From contig JAGTPG010000002.1 in the NCBI GenBank assembly GCA_018195615.1, positions 5,635,501-5,699,500 on the forward strand: 64,000 nt of DNA. The letters run 5' to 3'. A program made the translations under genes and the position numbers. This document shows positions 10,505 to 19,760 of the stretch, in pieces. The DNA is from Streptomyces tuirus. Its GTDB lineage: Bacteria > Actinomycetota > Actinomycetes > Streptomycetales > Streptomycetaceae. Below the pieces are notes generated by a model, which was not told the DNA's origin, ran no database searches, and was given only the letters and a program-made list of their open reading frames with translations. Numbering within the stretch: the stretch's first letter is position 1; each line of letters starts with the position of its first letter.

Positions 10505-11773
10505 TCAGGCGATGTGCTCGTCCGTCAGCTCTGCGTTGAGGCGGTTGGAGAAGCGATTCACCATGCGCTTGGACTCGGCCTCGTCCAGGGCGACGCCGTA
10601 CGTCGCCTCGACGTCGGCGATGAAGCCGCGCGGGGTGGGCGCTCCGTTCCCACTCTTTATCGACTCACGGAAGACCTGGTAGTACGCCTCCTCGTCCGGC
10701 TCGGGGGCCGGTGGAGTGCCGCCGCCGTCGCCCAGCTCACGAGTGCGGTTGGGGCCGACCGGGATGGGGAAGCTGCCGGTGTCCTCCGGAGAGGGCTCCC
10801 GGTCCTGCTCGGGCTGGTACCGCTCGGCCTCTTGCTGTTCCGCGATCCACTGGGCGTACTGGTCGGGGTCGTACGCCGGGTCGTAGCCGCCCTGGTACTC
10901 GATCTCGCGCTGGGCATTGAACCAGGGGCTCTGGTCCGGCTCGGGCTCGTGGTCCGGATACTCGGCGTCACGGTTGCTCTCGAGTTGCGGGCGCTGCTCG
11001 CCGGGAGGTGCCGCTCTCTGCGGGTCGGGCCCCACCCCAGTGGCACGACCGGCCGCAGCCGGGGCTGGGGGGATCAGCGCGGGCTCAATGCCAGCCGCCG
11101 CCAGGCCTGCCGGGGCCGTCTCCGCCAAAGGGACGCCGTACCGTGCCAGCCGCAGCGGCATCAGGGACTCCACCGGCGCCTTCCTGCGCCACGACCGGCC
11201 GAAGCGGCTGCGCAGGCGGGCCTGGTACACCAGGCGTTCCTGTTCCAGCTTGATGACCTGGTCGTAGGAGCGGAGCTCCCAGAGCTTCATACGACGCCAG
11301 AGCAGGAACGTCGGGACCGGGGAGAGCAGCCAGCGGGTGAGGCGGACGCCCTCCATGTGCTTGTCGGCCGTGATGTCGGCGATCCGGCCGATCGCGTGAC
11401 GGGCCGCCTCGACCGCGACCACGAACAGGATCGGGATCACCGCGTGCATACCGACACCGAGCGGATCCGGCCAGGCCGCCGCGCCGTTGAAGGCGATCGT
11501 CGCCGCCGTCAGGAGCCACGCCGTCTGGCGCAGGAGGGGGAACGGGATCCTGATCCAGGTGAGGAGCAGATCCAGGGCCAGCAGGACGCAGATGCCCGCG
11601 TCGATGCCGATCGGGAAGACGTAGGAGAAGTTCCCGAAGCCCTTCTTCAGGGCCAACTCACGGACGGCCGCGTACGAACCGGCGAAGCCGATACCGGCGA
11701 TGATCACGGCGCCGGCCACGACCACGCCGATGAGAACGCGGTGCATCCGAGTCAGCTGCAGTGGCGCGGCCAC
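10505..11773 (-). CDS. DUF2637 membrane protein (SpdB/Tra-associated family)
   Basis: 422 aa. The first 130 residues hold four hydrophobic segments (about 12-32, 45-65, 78-95, 103-122), the pattern of DUF2637, a Streptomyces family common on integrative elements and also in chromosomal copies. A basic stretch follows, then a long Pro/Glu/Gln-rich low-complexity region (about 200-370) and a conserved-looking C-terminal alpha domain (residues 375-422). The GTG start at 11773 has GGGGAG six bases upstream. Function is unknown; a membrane-anchored role with a cytoplasmic tail is inference. No transfer genes are nearby, so this looks like a chromosomal copy. Confidence 0.8.
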   Translation of the reverse strand: MAAPLQLTRMHRVLIGVVVAGAVIIAGIGFAGSYAAVRELALKKGFGNFSYVFPIGIDAGICVLLALDLLLTWIRIPFPLLRQTAWLLTAATIAFNGAAAWPDPLGVGMHAVIPILFVVAVEAARHAIGRIADITADKHMEGVRLTRWLLSPVPTFLLWRRMKLWELRSYDQVIKLEQERLVYQARLRSRFGRSWRRKAPVESLMPLRLARYGVPLAETAPAGLAAAGIEPALIPPAPAAAGRATGVGPDPQRAAPPGEQRPQLESNRDAEYPDHEPEPDQSPWFNAQREIEYQGGYDPAYDPDQYAQWIAEQQEAERYQPEQDREPSPEDTGSFPIPVGPNRTRELGDGGGTPPAPEPDEEAYYQVFRESIKSGNGAPTPRGFIADVEATYGVALDEAESKRMVNRFSNRLNAELTDEHIA

Positions 11774-11862
11774 CCGTTACTCCCCTCCCCTTGCGTGCTG
11801 TTGCGCGCAACAGGGTGGCACATGTGTGCGGAGGACGGGTGGCCGGTTCCGGTCGGGGATGT

Positions 11863-12768
11863 TCAGCTCTTCGAGACGGGCTTCTTGGACGCCGACTTCG
11901 AGGCGTCGTTCGAGGGCTCGTCCGACGCTTCCTTGGAACCCGACTCGGACGCCGACTTGGACGCCGACTCGGACGGGGACTTCGACGGGGTGCCGCTCGC
12001 CTTCGCGCCGCCCGCGCCGTTCGCCTCGGACACCGCCTCCACCGCCTCCTTGGCGGCCTTCTTCGCGTCCTTCATCAGGTCGCCGGCGCTCGGGGTCTTG
12101 TCACCGGCCAGGCCCGCGCCGTTGTAGTCGAGCGTGACGACCACGTTCTCGACGCGTGCCACGACCGTCTGCTGCTTGAAGGTGCCTTCCTTCTTCTTCA
12201 GGTCGTAGCGCACGGCCGTCGCCTGGTCACCCGTTCCGGACACCGGCTCCGACTTGGTGCTCTTGGCGCCCTCCACGGCCTGCGCGTCCTGGACCTGCTT
12301 CGTGTAGTACTCCTGGGCCAGCTTGTCGGCCGGGCCGCGCGCGGCGTCCGACTCGAAGCGCAGCATCGACACGTTCAGCCAGCGGAACTGCGAGCCCTTC
12401 ACACCGTTGTTGTCGAGGCTGTTCCAAGAGCAGTTGGCGCGCGTCGAGATGTCGTCCGACTTGCCTTCCTTGCCGGACTTGCTCTCCGGGACGAGGTCCT
12501 TCAGCGTCTTCTTCGACAGTGCCTCGCAGGGCTCCGGAAGCTTGCCGTACGCCGCCGCCTGCACGGTCGGCGACGGGCTCGCGGACGCCGATGCGGCTGC
12601 CTTCGCCGCCTTGTCCGTGCTGTCGCCGGAGCCGGAGTCCGAGGAGCAGCCGGCGGCGACCAGCATCACGGGGACGGCGGCCGCGCAGACAAGGACGCGG
12701 TTGAGTCGCTTCGCTCGCTCTTCTCGCTGGTCTCGCTGTGCTCGTCGCTGCATGGTTCCTTCACTCAT
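11863..12768 (-). CDS. secreted lipoprotein, DUF3558-like, with Ser/Lys-rich tail
   Basis: 301 aa. A basic N-terminus and hydrophobic stretch end in a lipobox (VAAGC), so it should be a membrane-anchored lipoprotein. The core (about 70-235) contains a LPEPC motif and a later Cys (RANCSW), probably a disulfide pair. The last 60 residues are Ser/Lys/Glu low complexity. It shares the LPEPC...TL.DLVP layout with the next gene downstream of its promoter, and they look like tandem paralogues. A second ATG at 12753 lies just after GAAGGAACC and could be the real start. Function unknown. Confidence 0.75.
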   Translation of the reverse strand: MSEGTMQRRAQRDQREERAKRLNRVLVCAAAVPVMLVAAGCSSDSGSGDSTDKAAKAAASASASPSPTVQAAAYGKLPEPCEALSKKTLKDLVPESKSGKEGKSDDISTRANCSWNSLDNNGVKGSQFRWLNVSMLRFESDAARGPADKLAQEYYTKQVQDAQAVEGAKSTKSEPVSGTGDQATAVRYDLKKKEGTFKQQTVVARVENVVVTLDYNGAGLAGDKTPSAGDLMKDAKKAAKEAVEAVSEANGAGGAKASGTPSKSPSESASKSASESGSKEASDEPSNDASKSASKKPVSKS

Positions 12769-12886
12769 GACGCTCGTGGTTCCTGCGGTCGGAACGGGTC
12801 CGAGTGGTCACCGTACGCGGTGAGGCAGCGGTGTGTTCTTCCTTCGCGTGCTTTGCGCGTGTGCGTGAAGGGGGCGTGAAGGGGCC

Positions 12887-13743
12887 TCAGTCGCTCAGCG
12901 AATCCGCCAGCTGGGAGGCCAGTTTCTGGGCCCTGTCCTGCAATTCCTTGCTGTCCGGGACGACGCCGACAGTCGCCGGCTGCTCCGCGTACTCGATGGT
13001 CACGATGACGTTGGACGTGCGGAACGCCACAGTCACCGTCCGCTGCTCGGCGGTCGAGCCGGAGCTGCTCAGTTCGTCGTCGAGGAAGGCCTCGTCGCCG
13101 AGGTCCTCCAGGACGCGGGGCTGGAGCTCGGTCGGGGTGGCGGACGTGGACGGCGACGGTGAGCCGGTACCGGAGGGAGAGGAGGTCGCCGTCGGGAGCC
13201 GCTCGGGGCGGTGGCGGAACCGCCGGCCGGAGTGCTGCCGGCCGCGGGGGACTCGGTGGCGGCGGACTCGGTGGCGGACTCGGTGGCGGTCGGCTCGGGC
13301 AGGTGGGCCGCCGCTTCCTTCTCCGCGAAGAGCTGCTCGGCCTGGCTGTCGTCGCTGACCGCGTTGTCGTAGGAGACGACCCGTTCGAAGTCGATGAGCA
13401 GATGGTCGGTGGCCTGCCGGCTGTCGACCTTCCACTGGCAGCCGACCTTGCGGTCGGTGTCGAACGTGACCGTCGGCTCGCCCTCGTACGCCGTCTCGCG
13501 CTGTTCCCCGTCGGTCATCTGCCGGATGCCGGGCAGGAGTTCGTCGAGCGTGCCCTGGCCGACCGCGGTGCACGGCTCGGGGAGCGTGCGGTAGCGGCCC
13601 GGCTCGGCGGTGGCCGATGCCGTGCCCGTGCCGCCCGGGTTGGAGTCGTCCGTCGGGCCGCCGTCGCCCGAGCTGCCGGTGCAGCCGGCCAGCAAGGCGG
13701 CGAGGAGCGCGGCGATGCCGGGTGCGTACGCCTTCCGTTGCAC
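12887..13743 (-). CDS. secreted lipoprotein, DUF3558-like paralogue, one frameshift
   Basis: About 285 aa after correction. GTG at 13743 has GAGGAG seven bases upstream. A signal peptide and lipobox (LLAGC) are followed by LPEPC...TLDELLP, matching the neighbouring lipoprotein, and by a second Cys (GCQW). A Thr/Ala/Ser/Pro-rich spacer leads to a C-terminal domain (LEDLGDEAFLDDE onward). The frame is lost within GCCCCGAG at 13205-13208; adding one C restores a continuous product. It is divergent from rtcB. Function unknown. Confidence 0.72.
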
Positions 13744-13913
13744 GTGGTGGCTCCTCTCGACGCGGATATTGGCTTGCCGCCGCGGGGCGGCCGATGAACA
13801 CAATGTGTATCGCACGCACTGCCGTGGACGCCGGTCCGGATTCCCTTTCGTCGACCTTGGCTCCGGTATTTGCTCTTGAAGACTTCTGTTCGCTTACGGG
13901 GGATTGGAACGCT

Positions 13914-15107
13914 ATGTCGTATGTAGAGATACCTGGTGCGAAAGTACCGATCCGAATGTGGACCGACCCGGCCACGGTCGACGGCTCCGCACTCCAGCAG
14001 CTCCAGAACGTCGCCACGCTGCCGTGGATCAAGGGCCTGGCCGTCATGCCCGACGTGCACTACGGCAAGGGCGCGACGGTCGGCTCGGTCATCGCCATGC
14101 GGGGCGCGGTGTGCCCGGCGGCGGTGGGCGTCGACATCGGCTGCGGCATGTCGGCGGTGAAGACGTCCCTGACGGCGAACGACCTGCCCGGTGATCTGTC
14201 GCGGCTGCGGTCGCGGATCGAGCAGGTGATTCCGGTGGGGCGGGGGATGCATGACGATCCTGTGGATCCGGGGCGGTTCCACGGGGTGGCTACTGCCGGG
14301 TGGGACGACTTCTGGGGGCGGTTCGACGGGGTTGCGGAGGCGGTCAGATTCCGTGCGGAACGTGCCACCAAGCAGATGGGGACCCTTGGCCAAGGCAACC
14401 ATTTTGTCGAAGTATGTATAGACACGTCCGATTCGGTGTGGCTCATGCTCCACTCCGGCTCCAGGAACATCGGCAAGGAACTGGCCGAGCACCACATCGG
14501 CATCGCCCAGAAACTCCCGCACAACCAGGGCCTGGTCGACCGCGACCTGGCCGTCTTCGTCGCGGACACACCGCAGATGGCGGCGTACCGCAATGACCTG
14601 TTCTGGGCGCAGGAGTACGCGAAGTACAACCGCACGATCATGATGGCGCTCCTCAAGGACGTCATCCGCAAGGAGTTCAAGAAGGCGAAGCCCTCCTTCG
14701 AGCCGGAGATCAGCGCGCACCACAACTATGTGGCCGAGGAGCGCTACGACGGGATGGACCTGCTCGTGACCCGCAAGGGCGCGATCCGGGCGGGCTCCGG
14801 CGAGTACGGGATCATCCCCGGGTCCATGGGCACGGGTTCGTACATCGTGAAGGGCCTCGGCAACGCCAAGTCCTTCAACTCGGCCTCGCACGGCGCGGGC
14901 CGGCGCATGAGCCGCAACGCGGCCAAGCGCCGGTTCTCGACGAAGGACCTGGAGGAGCAGACGAGGGGCGTGGAGTGCCGCAAGGACTCCGGCGTCGTGG
15001 ACGAGATCCCCGGTGCCTACAAGCCGATCGAGCAGGTCATCGACCAGCAGCGGGACCTGGTAGAGGTCGTGGCGAAGTTGCGGCAAGTTGTTTGTGTGAA
15101 GGGCTGA
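13914..15107 (+). CDS. rtcB: RtcB RNA-splicing/repair ligase
   Basis: Joins 2',3'-cyclic-phosphate or 3'-phosphate RNA ends to 5'-OH ends using GTP and Mn2+. 397 aa, the bacterial length, with no intein. Metal and nucleotide ligands are visible: D74 and C77 (VDIGCGM), H163 (GQGNHF), H180 (LHSGSRN), H269/H270 (SAHHNYV), the GSMGTGSY loop, and the guanylylated histidine H326 in SASHGAGR. The ATG follows a GGGGGA site. No rtcA or rtcR is adjacent. Codon usage drifts to GGG/GTT-rich around 14220-14400, then returns to normal. A terminator follows immediately, then a convergent homing-endonuclease-like gene. Confidence 0.96.
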   Translation: MSYVEIPGAKVPIRMWTDPATVDGSALQQLQNVATLPWIKGLAVMPDVHYGKGATVGSVIAMRGAVCPAAVGVDIGCGMSAVKTSLTANDLPGDLSRLRSRIEQVIPVGRGMHDDPVDPGRFHGVATAGWDDFWGRFDGVAEAVRFRAERATKQMGTLGQGNHFVEVCIDTSDSVWLMLHSGSRNIGKELAEHHIGIAQKLPHNQGLVDRDLAVFVADTPQMAAYRNDLFWAQEYAKYNRTIMMALLKDVIRKEFKKAKPSFEPEISAHHNYVAEERYDGMDLLVTRKGAIRAGSGEYGIIPGSMGTGSYIVKGLGNAKSFNSASHGAGRRMSRNAAKRRFSTKDLEEQTRGVECRKDSGVVDEIPGAYKPIEQVIDQQRDLVEVVAKLRQVVCVKG

Positions 15108-15108
15108 C

Positions 15109-15143
15109 GCGCAAGGGCCCGGTCGGAACCGGGGCCCTTGCGC
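15109..15143 (+). terminator. rtcB terminator
   Basis: Arms GCGCAAGGGCCC (15109-15120) and GGGCCCTTGCGC (15132-15143) form a 12-bp perfect stem directly after the rtcB stop and before the end of the convergent gene. Confidence 0.85.
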
Positions 15144-15148
15144 TGCCG

Positions 15149-15973
15149 TTATGCGCCGCTGGGCATGGGTACTTGACCGTTTCGCAGACGCCAGAGGCGA
15201 AGATTGCAACTCTGGACGGTTCTGCCGAGCACGTCTGCCGCGGCCGTCGGGCTGTTGAGTTTCAGTAGGATGCGATCCTCGTGGTCAGCCCAGCGGCGTC
15301 TCGAGTGGGCGGCCCGCATTCCCGCGGGACGCATCCATGCAGTCAGGGACGCGGCGGCCGTGCGTTTGCGCTCCAAGGACAAACAACCCGGGTAGTACAG
15401 CTCCGCCACCAGGCACTGGGCCACTTCCATGGTGTAGAGGACGTTGTAGATGCCGTCGCGGTTGTTGCGCTTCGGATTGCGCTCGGCTCCCGTCACCTCT
15501 TTCCCGTAGTCGCAGGCGTAGGACGCCACGGAAGTGCTGGCCGTAGTGAGGGAGACGAAGGGGAACCCCTTGCCGGTGAAGCCCACTGAACCGTCGGCGT
15601 CGATGATGCCCCGCAGATAGTCGCGACTGGAGAACTCGATGAGTGGCGGAGCGATCGTCTTGGATTTGCGGCCGTAGGGCAGTCCGAGTTCGCTCAGCTT
15701 CGTCCTTGCGTTGAGGGAGCACAGAGTCCACGTGACCGAGGTGTGTGTCTCGCTGAAGTTCGTGGAGCGATTGCGCGTACTGATGCTGCTGTAGAACGGC
15801 GTCAGCTTCTGAAATTCCCTCAGGATGCCCACATCTCGAGCGTTGATTTCGACGGTCAGCTTGCCCTTTTGGCCGACACCTCGCTGAAGATGCCCATCCG
15901 CCTGCAAGAAGCCGAACATGTACGCGTACTCGGGACCGTGAGGTCCATGAACCGGTGGGAGATAGGCTCGCAA
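15149..15973 (-). CDS. LAGLIDADG endonuclease-like protein with C-terminal Myb/HTH-like segment
   Basis: Two LAGLIDADG-type helices are clear: FGFLQADGH at about 20-28 and LRGIIDADGS at about 120-129, each followed by beta-rich sequence, which is the pseudo-dimeric monomer layout. The C-terminus (about 232-268) has an RRW...ED...L...LGR...RLWRLR pattern resembling a SANT/Myb or nuclease-associated helix-turn-helix. There is no in-frame ATG at the start. A TTG at 15973 immediately follows a stop; the first ATG (15919) would begin right at the first motif, so TTG is preferred. Base composition is lower in GC than its neighbours, which suggests transfer. It is free-standing, not inside an intein. 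Confidence 0.75.
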   Translation of the reverse strand: MRAYLPPVHGPHGPEYAYMFGFLQADGHLQRGVGQKGKLTVEINARDVGILREFQKLTPFYSSISTRNRSTNFSETHTSVTWTLCSLNARTKLSELGLPYGRKSKTIAPPLIEFSSRDYLRGIIDADGSVGFTGKGFPFVSLTTASTSVASYACDYGKEVTGAERNPKRNNRDGIYNVLYTMEVAQCLVAELYYPGCLSLERKRTAAASLTAWMRPAGMRAAHSRRRWADHEDRILLKLNSPTAAADVLGRTVQSCNLRLWRLRNGQVPMPSGA

Positions 15974-16009
15974 TCAGCCACAGGGAAGCCTCTACTTCCT
16001 TGTTGGTCA

Positions 16010-16045
16010 GGCCCTCGGTCGGGATGTCGGTCCCGGCCGAGGGCC
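16010..16045 (-). terminator. hairpin between SDR and endonuclease genes
   Basis: GGCCCTCGGTCGGGA (16010-16024) pairs imperfectly with TCCCGGCCGAGGGCC (16031-16045). It lies downstream of the SDR gene on the minus strand and just upstream of the endonuclease start. Confidence 0.5.
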
Positions 16046-16142
16046 GTCGCTCTGATGGTGTGGCGCGAGCCTAGGGCGCCAGTTCAGCCGCCGTTCGGGC
16101 GATCGAGGATGTTCACCCCTGTGAGTTAGGGCAAGCCTCGGT

Positions 16143-16917
16143 CTACGACTCCCGGTGCACCTTCGTGTTCGACGCCTGGGCGCGGGGCGGAGGAGCAGGA
16201 GGTCGACGTTGACGTGGCTGGGGCGGGTGACCGCCCAGGTGATGGTGTCGGCGACGTCGTCGGCGGTGAGGGGGTCGGCGACGCCCTCGTAGACCTTCTC
16301 CGCCTTTTCCGCGTCGCCGCCGAAGCGGGTCAGGGCGAACTCGTCCGTCTTGACCATGCCGGGGCGATCTCGATGACGCGGACCGGCTGGCCGACGATCT
16401 CCAGGCGGAGGGTTTCGGCGAGGACGTGGGCGCCGTGCTTGGCGGCGACGTAGCCCGCGCCGCCCTCGTAGGTGCCGTGGCCGGCCGTAGAGGAGACGAC
16501 CACGACCGTGCCGTCGCCGCTCGCGACCAGCTTGGGGAGCAGGGCCTGGGTGAGGTTGAGCGTGCCGATGACGTTCGTCTCGTACATCTGCCGCCAGTCG
16601 GCGGGGTCGCCGGTGGCGACCGGGTCGGCGCCGAGTGCGCCGCCCGCGTTGTTGACCAGGACGCCGATCGACCGGAACGCCGTGGCGAACTCGTCGACCG
16701 CCGCCCGGTCCGTGACGTCGAGGGCGTAGGCCGTGGCCTGGTGGCCCGCCGCGTTGATCTCCTCGGCCAGTGCTTCGATGCGGTCCTTGCGGCGGGCCGT
16801 GAGGACGACGCGGTAGCCCGCCGCGGCGAGTTGCCGGGCCGTGGCGGCGCCGATTCCGCTGCTCGCACCGGTGACGACGGCGATGCGGGAGGCTGCGGAC
16901 GGGGCGGCGGTGGCCAT
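16143..16917 (-). CDS. short-chain dehydrogenase/reductase (YdfG-like), two frameshifts
   Basis: About 258 aa after correction. The Rossmann motif TGASSGIGAA, NNAG, the catalytic Ser (VVVSST) and YVAAK are all intact, so this is a classical NAD(P)-dependent SDR; the closest general group is YdfG-type 3-hydroxy acid or serine dehydrogenases. ATG at 16917 has GAGGAG upstream. Two one-base losses, at 16361-16364 (before PGMVKTDEF) and 16184-16187 (before RAQASNTK), both sit at four-base C/G runs where five would restore the frame. Substrate unknown. Confidence 0.83.
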
Positions 16918-17030
16918 GGGGACTCCTCGGGTGGGCCTGCTTCTGCGTACGGGCTTCCGGTCAGGATAGGTCGGCCCCGCGGTGGGAGAATGAGGGCGGG
17001 TGATCCCCTGGTTTCCTACGGAGGTGGATC

Positions 17031-17464
17031 ATGGGCGAGGCACGTGAGGTCATGGACCGGCTCACCGAAGCGCTCACCTCGCACGCCGATCTGAAGACCA
17101 TCGGCGAGCTGTATGCCGAGGACGCGGTCGCCTTCACCCCGACGAGGGCGAGCTGCGCGGCCGCGGCGACATCGTCGAGTACTGGCGTGGGATGACGGAG
17201 GCGGTTCCCGAGGCGACGTTCCGGCCGCTGCACTCGTACGAGGTCGGCGACACGGCCATCGACGAGGGGATCTTCAGCGGGCGGAACACCGGGCCGCTGG
17301 AGTTGCCCAACGGCGAGACGCTTCCCCCGACGCAGAAGGAGATCTCGATCCGCGGGGTGGACATCGCCACCGTGAAGGACGGACGGATCGTCGACTACCG
17401 GCTGTACTTCGACGAGATGGACTTCCTCGGGCAGTTGGGGTTGCTGCCCGACGAGCCGTTCTGA
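17031..17464 (+). CDS. SnoaL/NTF2-like protein, one frameshift
   Basis: About 144 aa after correction. The alpha+beta cone fold is suggested by the N-terminal helices, the ELRGRGDIVEYWRG segment, and the beta-strand-rich C-terminus (DIATVKDGRIVDYRLYFD). Such proteins are small cyclases, isomerases or binding proteins; which applies here cannot be told. GGAGGT is five bases before the ATG. The run CACCCCGACG at 17137-17140 appears to lack one C. Convergent with the YnfA gene. Confidence 0.75.
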
Positions 17465-17482
17465 GCCGTCCGAGGGGCCCGG

Positions 17483-17818
17483 TCAGTTTCCTCGCGGGGC
17501 GTACATGATGACCGCCATGCCCGCGAGGCAGACGAGTGCGCCCGTGATGTCCCAGCGGTCCGGGCGGTAGCCGTCCGCGACCACGCCCCACAGGATCGAG
17601 CCGGCGACGAAGATCCCGCCGTACGCGGCGAGCACGCGGCCGAAGTGGGCGTCGGGCTGGAACGTCGCGACGAAGCCGTAGGCGCCGAGCGCGAGGGCGC
17701 CGCCGGCCGCCCACAGCCAGCCCTTGTTCTCCCGTACGCCCTGCCAGACCAGCCACGCACCGCCGATCTCGAGCAGGGCGGCGAGGACGAAGAGGGCGGC
17801 GGAGCGGACGATCTGCAT
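17483..17818 (-). CDS. YnfA/UPF0060 family small membrane protein
   Basis: 111 aa with four hydrophobic helices (about 4-24, 31-50, 60-80, 88-107), the size and pattern of YnfA, a drug/metabolite transporter superfamily member related to SMR proteins. Conserved phrases such as AALLEIGGAWLVW and GRVLAAYGG are present. The open frame runs further upstream, but ATG at 17818 is the family start. A transport role is inferred from the family only. Confidence 0.85.
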   Translation of the reverse strand: MQIVRSAALFVLAALLEIGGAWLVWQGVRENKGWLWAAGGALALGAYGFVATFQPDAHFGRVLAAYGGIFVAGSILWGVVADGYRPDRWDITGALVCLAGMAVIMYAPRGN

Positions 17819-17847
17819 ACGGGGAGCTTCGCACACCCCGGAGGTAT

Positions 17848-17874
17848 GGTTGAAGGGTAAACAACCTGAAGGGT
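17848..17874 (+). promoter_or_regulatory. possible operator upstream of LLM oxidoreductase
   Basis: GGTTG (17848-17852) and CAACC (17862-17866) form an inverted repeat, overlapped by a TGAAGGGT direct repeat (17851-17858 and 17867-17874). It lies between the two divergent starts. Pattern only. Confidence 0.3.
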
Positions 17875-17882
17875 GAGCCAGC

Positions 17883-18953
17883 ATGCAGTTCGGGATCTTC
17901 AGCGTCGGCGATGTGACACCCGACCCGACCACCGGCCGGACGCCGACCGAGCGCGAGCGCATCAAGGCCATGGTCGCCATCGCGCTCAAGGCCGAGGAGG
18001 CCGGGCTCGACGTCTTCGCCACCGGTGAGCACCACAACCCGCCGTTCGTGCCGTCGTCCCCGACCACGATGCTCGGCCACATCGCCGCCCGCACCGAGCG
18101 GCTGGTCCTCTCCACGGCCACCACCCTCATCACCACCAACGACCCGGTGAAGATCGCCGAGGACTACGCGATGCTCCAGCACCTGGCCGACGGCCGGGTG
18201 GACCTGATGCTGGGCCGCGGCAACACCGCCCCCGTCTATCCCTGGTTCGGCCAGGACATCCGGCAGGGCATCCCGCTCGCCGTCGAGCACTACGCCCTGC
18301 TGCACCGCCTGTGGCGCGAGGACGTCGTCGACTGGGAGGGCACGTTCCGTACCCCCCTGCGGGGCTTCACCGCGACGCCCCGCCCGCTGGACGGCGTACC
18401 GCCGTTCGTCTGGCACGGGTCGATCCGCTCGCCGGAGATCGCCGAGCAGGCCGCCTACTACGGCGACGGCTTCTTCCACAACAACATCTTCTGGCCGGCC
18501 GACCACACCAAGCGCATGGTCGAGCTGTACCGGACCCGGTACGCGCACCACGGGCACGGCACGCCCGAGCAGGCGATCGTCGGGCTCGGCGGGCATGTGT
18601 TCATGCGGCGGAACTCGCAGGACGCCGTGCGCGAGTTCCGGCCGTACTTCGACGTCGCGCCGGTGTACGGGTACGGGCCGTCGCTGGAGGACTTCATGGA
18701 CCAGACGCCGCTGACCGTCGGCTCCCCGCAGCAGGTCATCGAGAAGACGCTGGCCTTCCGCGAATACGCCGGCGACTACCAGCGCCAGCTGTTCCTGGTC
18801 GACCACGCCGGGCTGCCGCTGAAGACCGTGCTGGAGCAGATCGACCTGCTGGGCGAGGAGGTCGTACCGGTGCTGCGCAAGGAGTTCGCCGTCGGCCGCC
18901 CGGCGGACGTGCCGGACGCGCCGACGCACGCGGCCCTGCTCGCCCGGCAGTGA
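17883..18953 (+). CDS. LLM-class flavin-dependent oxidoreductase (luciferase-like)
   Basis: 356 aa, a full-length TIM-barrel monooxygenase that would use reduced FMN. The N-terminus MQFGIFSVGDV and FATGEHH, the LMLGRGNTAPVYPWFG segment, and the C-terminal GSPQQVIEKTL motif are typical of the CE1758-type LLM group. Substrate cannot be predicted. Divergent from the YnfA gene; the short shared intergenic region carries a small inverted repeat. Confidence 0.9.
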   Translation: MQFGIFSVGDVTPDPTTGRTPTERERIKAMVAIALKAEEAGLDVFATGEHHNPPFVPSSPTTMLGHIAARTERLVLSTATTLITTNDPVKIAEDYAMLQHLADGRVDLMLGRGNTAPVYPWFGQDIRQGIPLAVEHYALLHRLWREDVVDWEGTFRTPLRGFTATPRPLDGVPPFVWHGSIRSPEIAEQAAYYGDGFFHNNIFWPADHTKRMVELYRTRYAHHGHGTPEQAIVGLGGHVFMRRNSQDAVREFRPYFDVAPVYGYGPSLEDFMDQTPLTVGSPQQVIEKTLAFREYAGDYQRQLFLVDHAGLPLKTVLEQIDLLGEEVVPVLRKEFAVGRPADVPDAPTHAALLARQ

Positions 18954-19041
18954 CCGTGCCCCTGGTGAGAGGGCAGTAAGAAGGACGCCCGGGCGCAGCT
19001 CGTCAGGTCCCGGGGGCGCTGCGGCTTGGCACACTGGACGC

Positions 19042-19760
19042 GTGCCCCAAACAGTGCTGCTCGCCGAAGACGACCGCGCCATCCGCAACGCCCTGGAGCG
19101 CGCCCTGACCCTGGAGGGCTACCAGGTCATGGCGGTCGCCGACGGTGTCGAGGCACTGGCGCAGGCCCACCGCAACCGTCCGGACGTCCTCGTCCTGGAC
19201 GTGATGATGCCCGGCATCGACGGCCTCCAGGTGTGCCGGGTGCTGCGCGCCGAGGGCGACCGGACGCCCGTCCTGATGCTCACGGCCCTCGTGGAGACCG
19301 CCGACCGGATCGCCGGCCTGGACGCGGGCGCCGACGACTACGTGGTGAAGCCCTTCGACGTCGAGGAGGTCTTCGCCCGGCTGCGTGCCCTGCTGCGCCG
19401 CACCAGCCCGGTGGGCGTCGGAGCGCCCCGGCGGCCGAGGCGCCCAGGCCGGTCCCCGAGAGGTTCCTCGAGGCGGCCGGCATCCGCATGGACCCGCAGG
19501 CGCGCCGGGCCTGGCGGGGCACGCGCGAGCTGGAGCTGACCCGCACCGAGTTCGAGCTGCTGGAGCTGCTGGTCCGCAACGCCGGCATCGTCCTCGACCA
19601 CTCGACGATCTACGACCGTATCTGGGGCTACGACTTCGGCCCCGGCTCGAAGAACCTCGCCGTCTATGTCGGCTATCTGCGCCGCAAGCTGGACGAGCCG
19701 GACGCGCCGCAGCTGATCCACACGGTGCGCGGCGTGGGTTACGTGCTGCGGGAGGACTGA
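19042..19760 (+). CDS. OmpR-family response regulator, one frameshift
   Basis: About 239 aa after correction. The receiver domain has acidic residues 10/11, phospho-acceptor D53 (LVLDVMM), T (MLTA) and K (VVKPFD). The C-terminal winged helix begins at LELTRTEFELLELL and ends VRGVGYVLRED. The break is in the linker at 19426-19429 (GCGCCCCGG), where one C is missing. The stop TGA directly precedes the GTG of the histidine kinase, so translation is coupled. The MprA/CseB-like pair probably senses an envelope signal; that is inference. Confidence 0.88.

Noticed and set aside
13914..15107. Intein inside RtcB
   Set aside because: The protein is 397 aa with all active-site motifs contiguous; no splicing blocks are present.
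15974..16142. Possible tRNA or group I/II intron near the LAGLIDADG gene
   Set aside because: No cloverleaf, TTCGA-type arm or intron core could be found; the only structure is a terminator-like hairpin.
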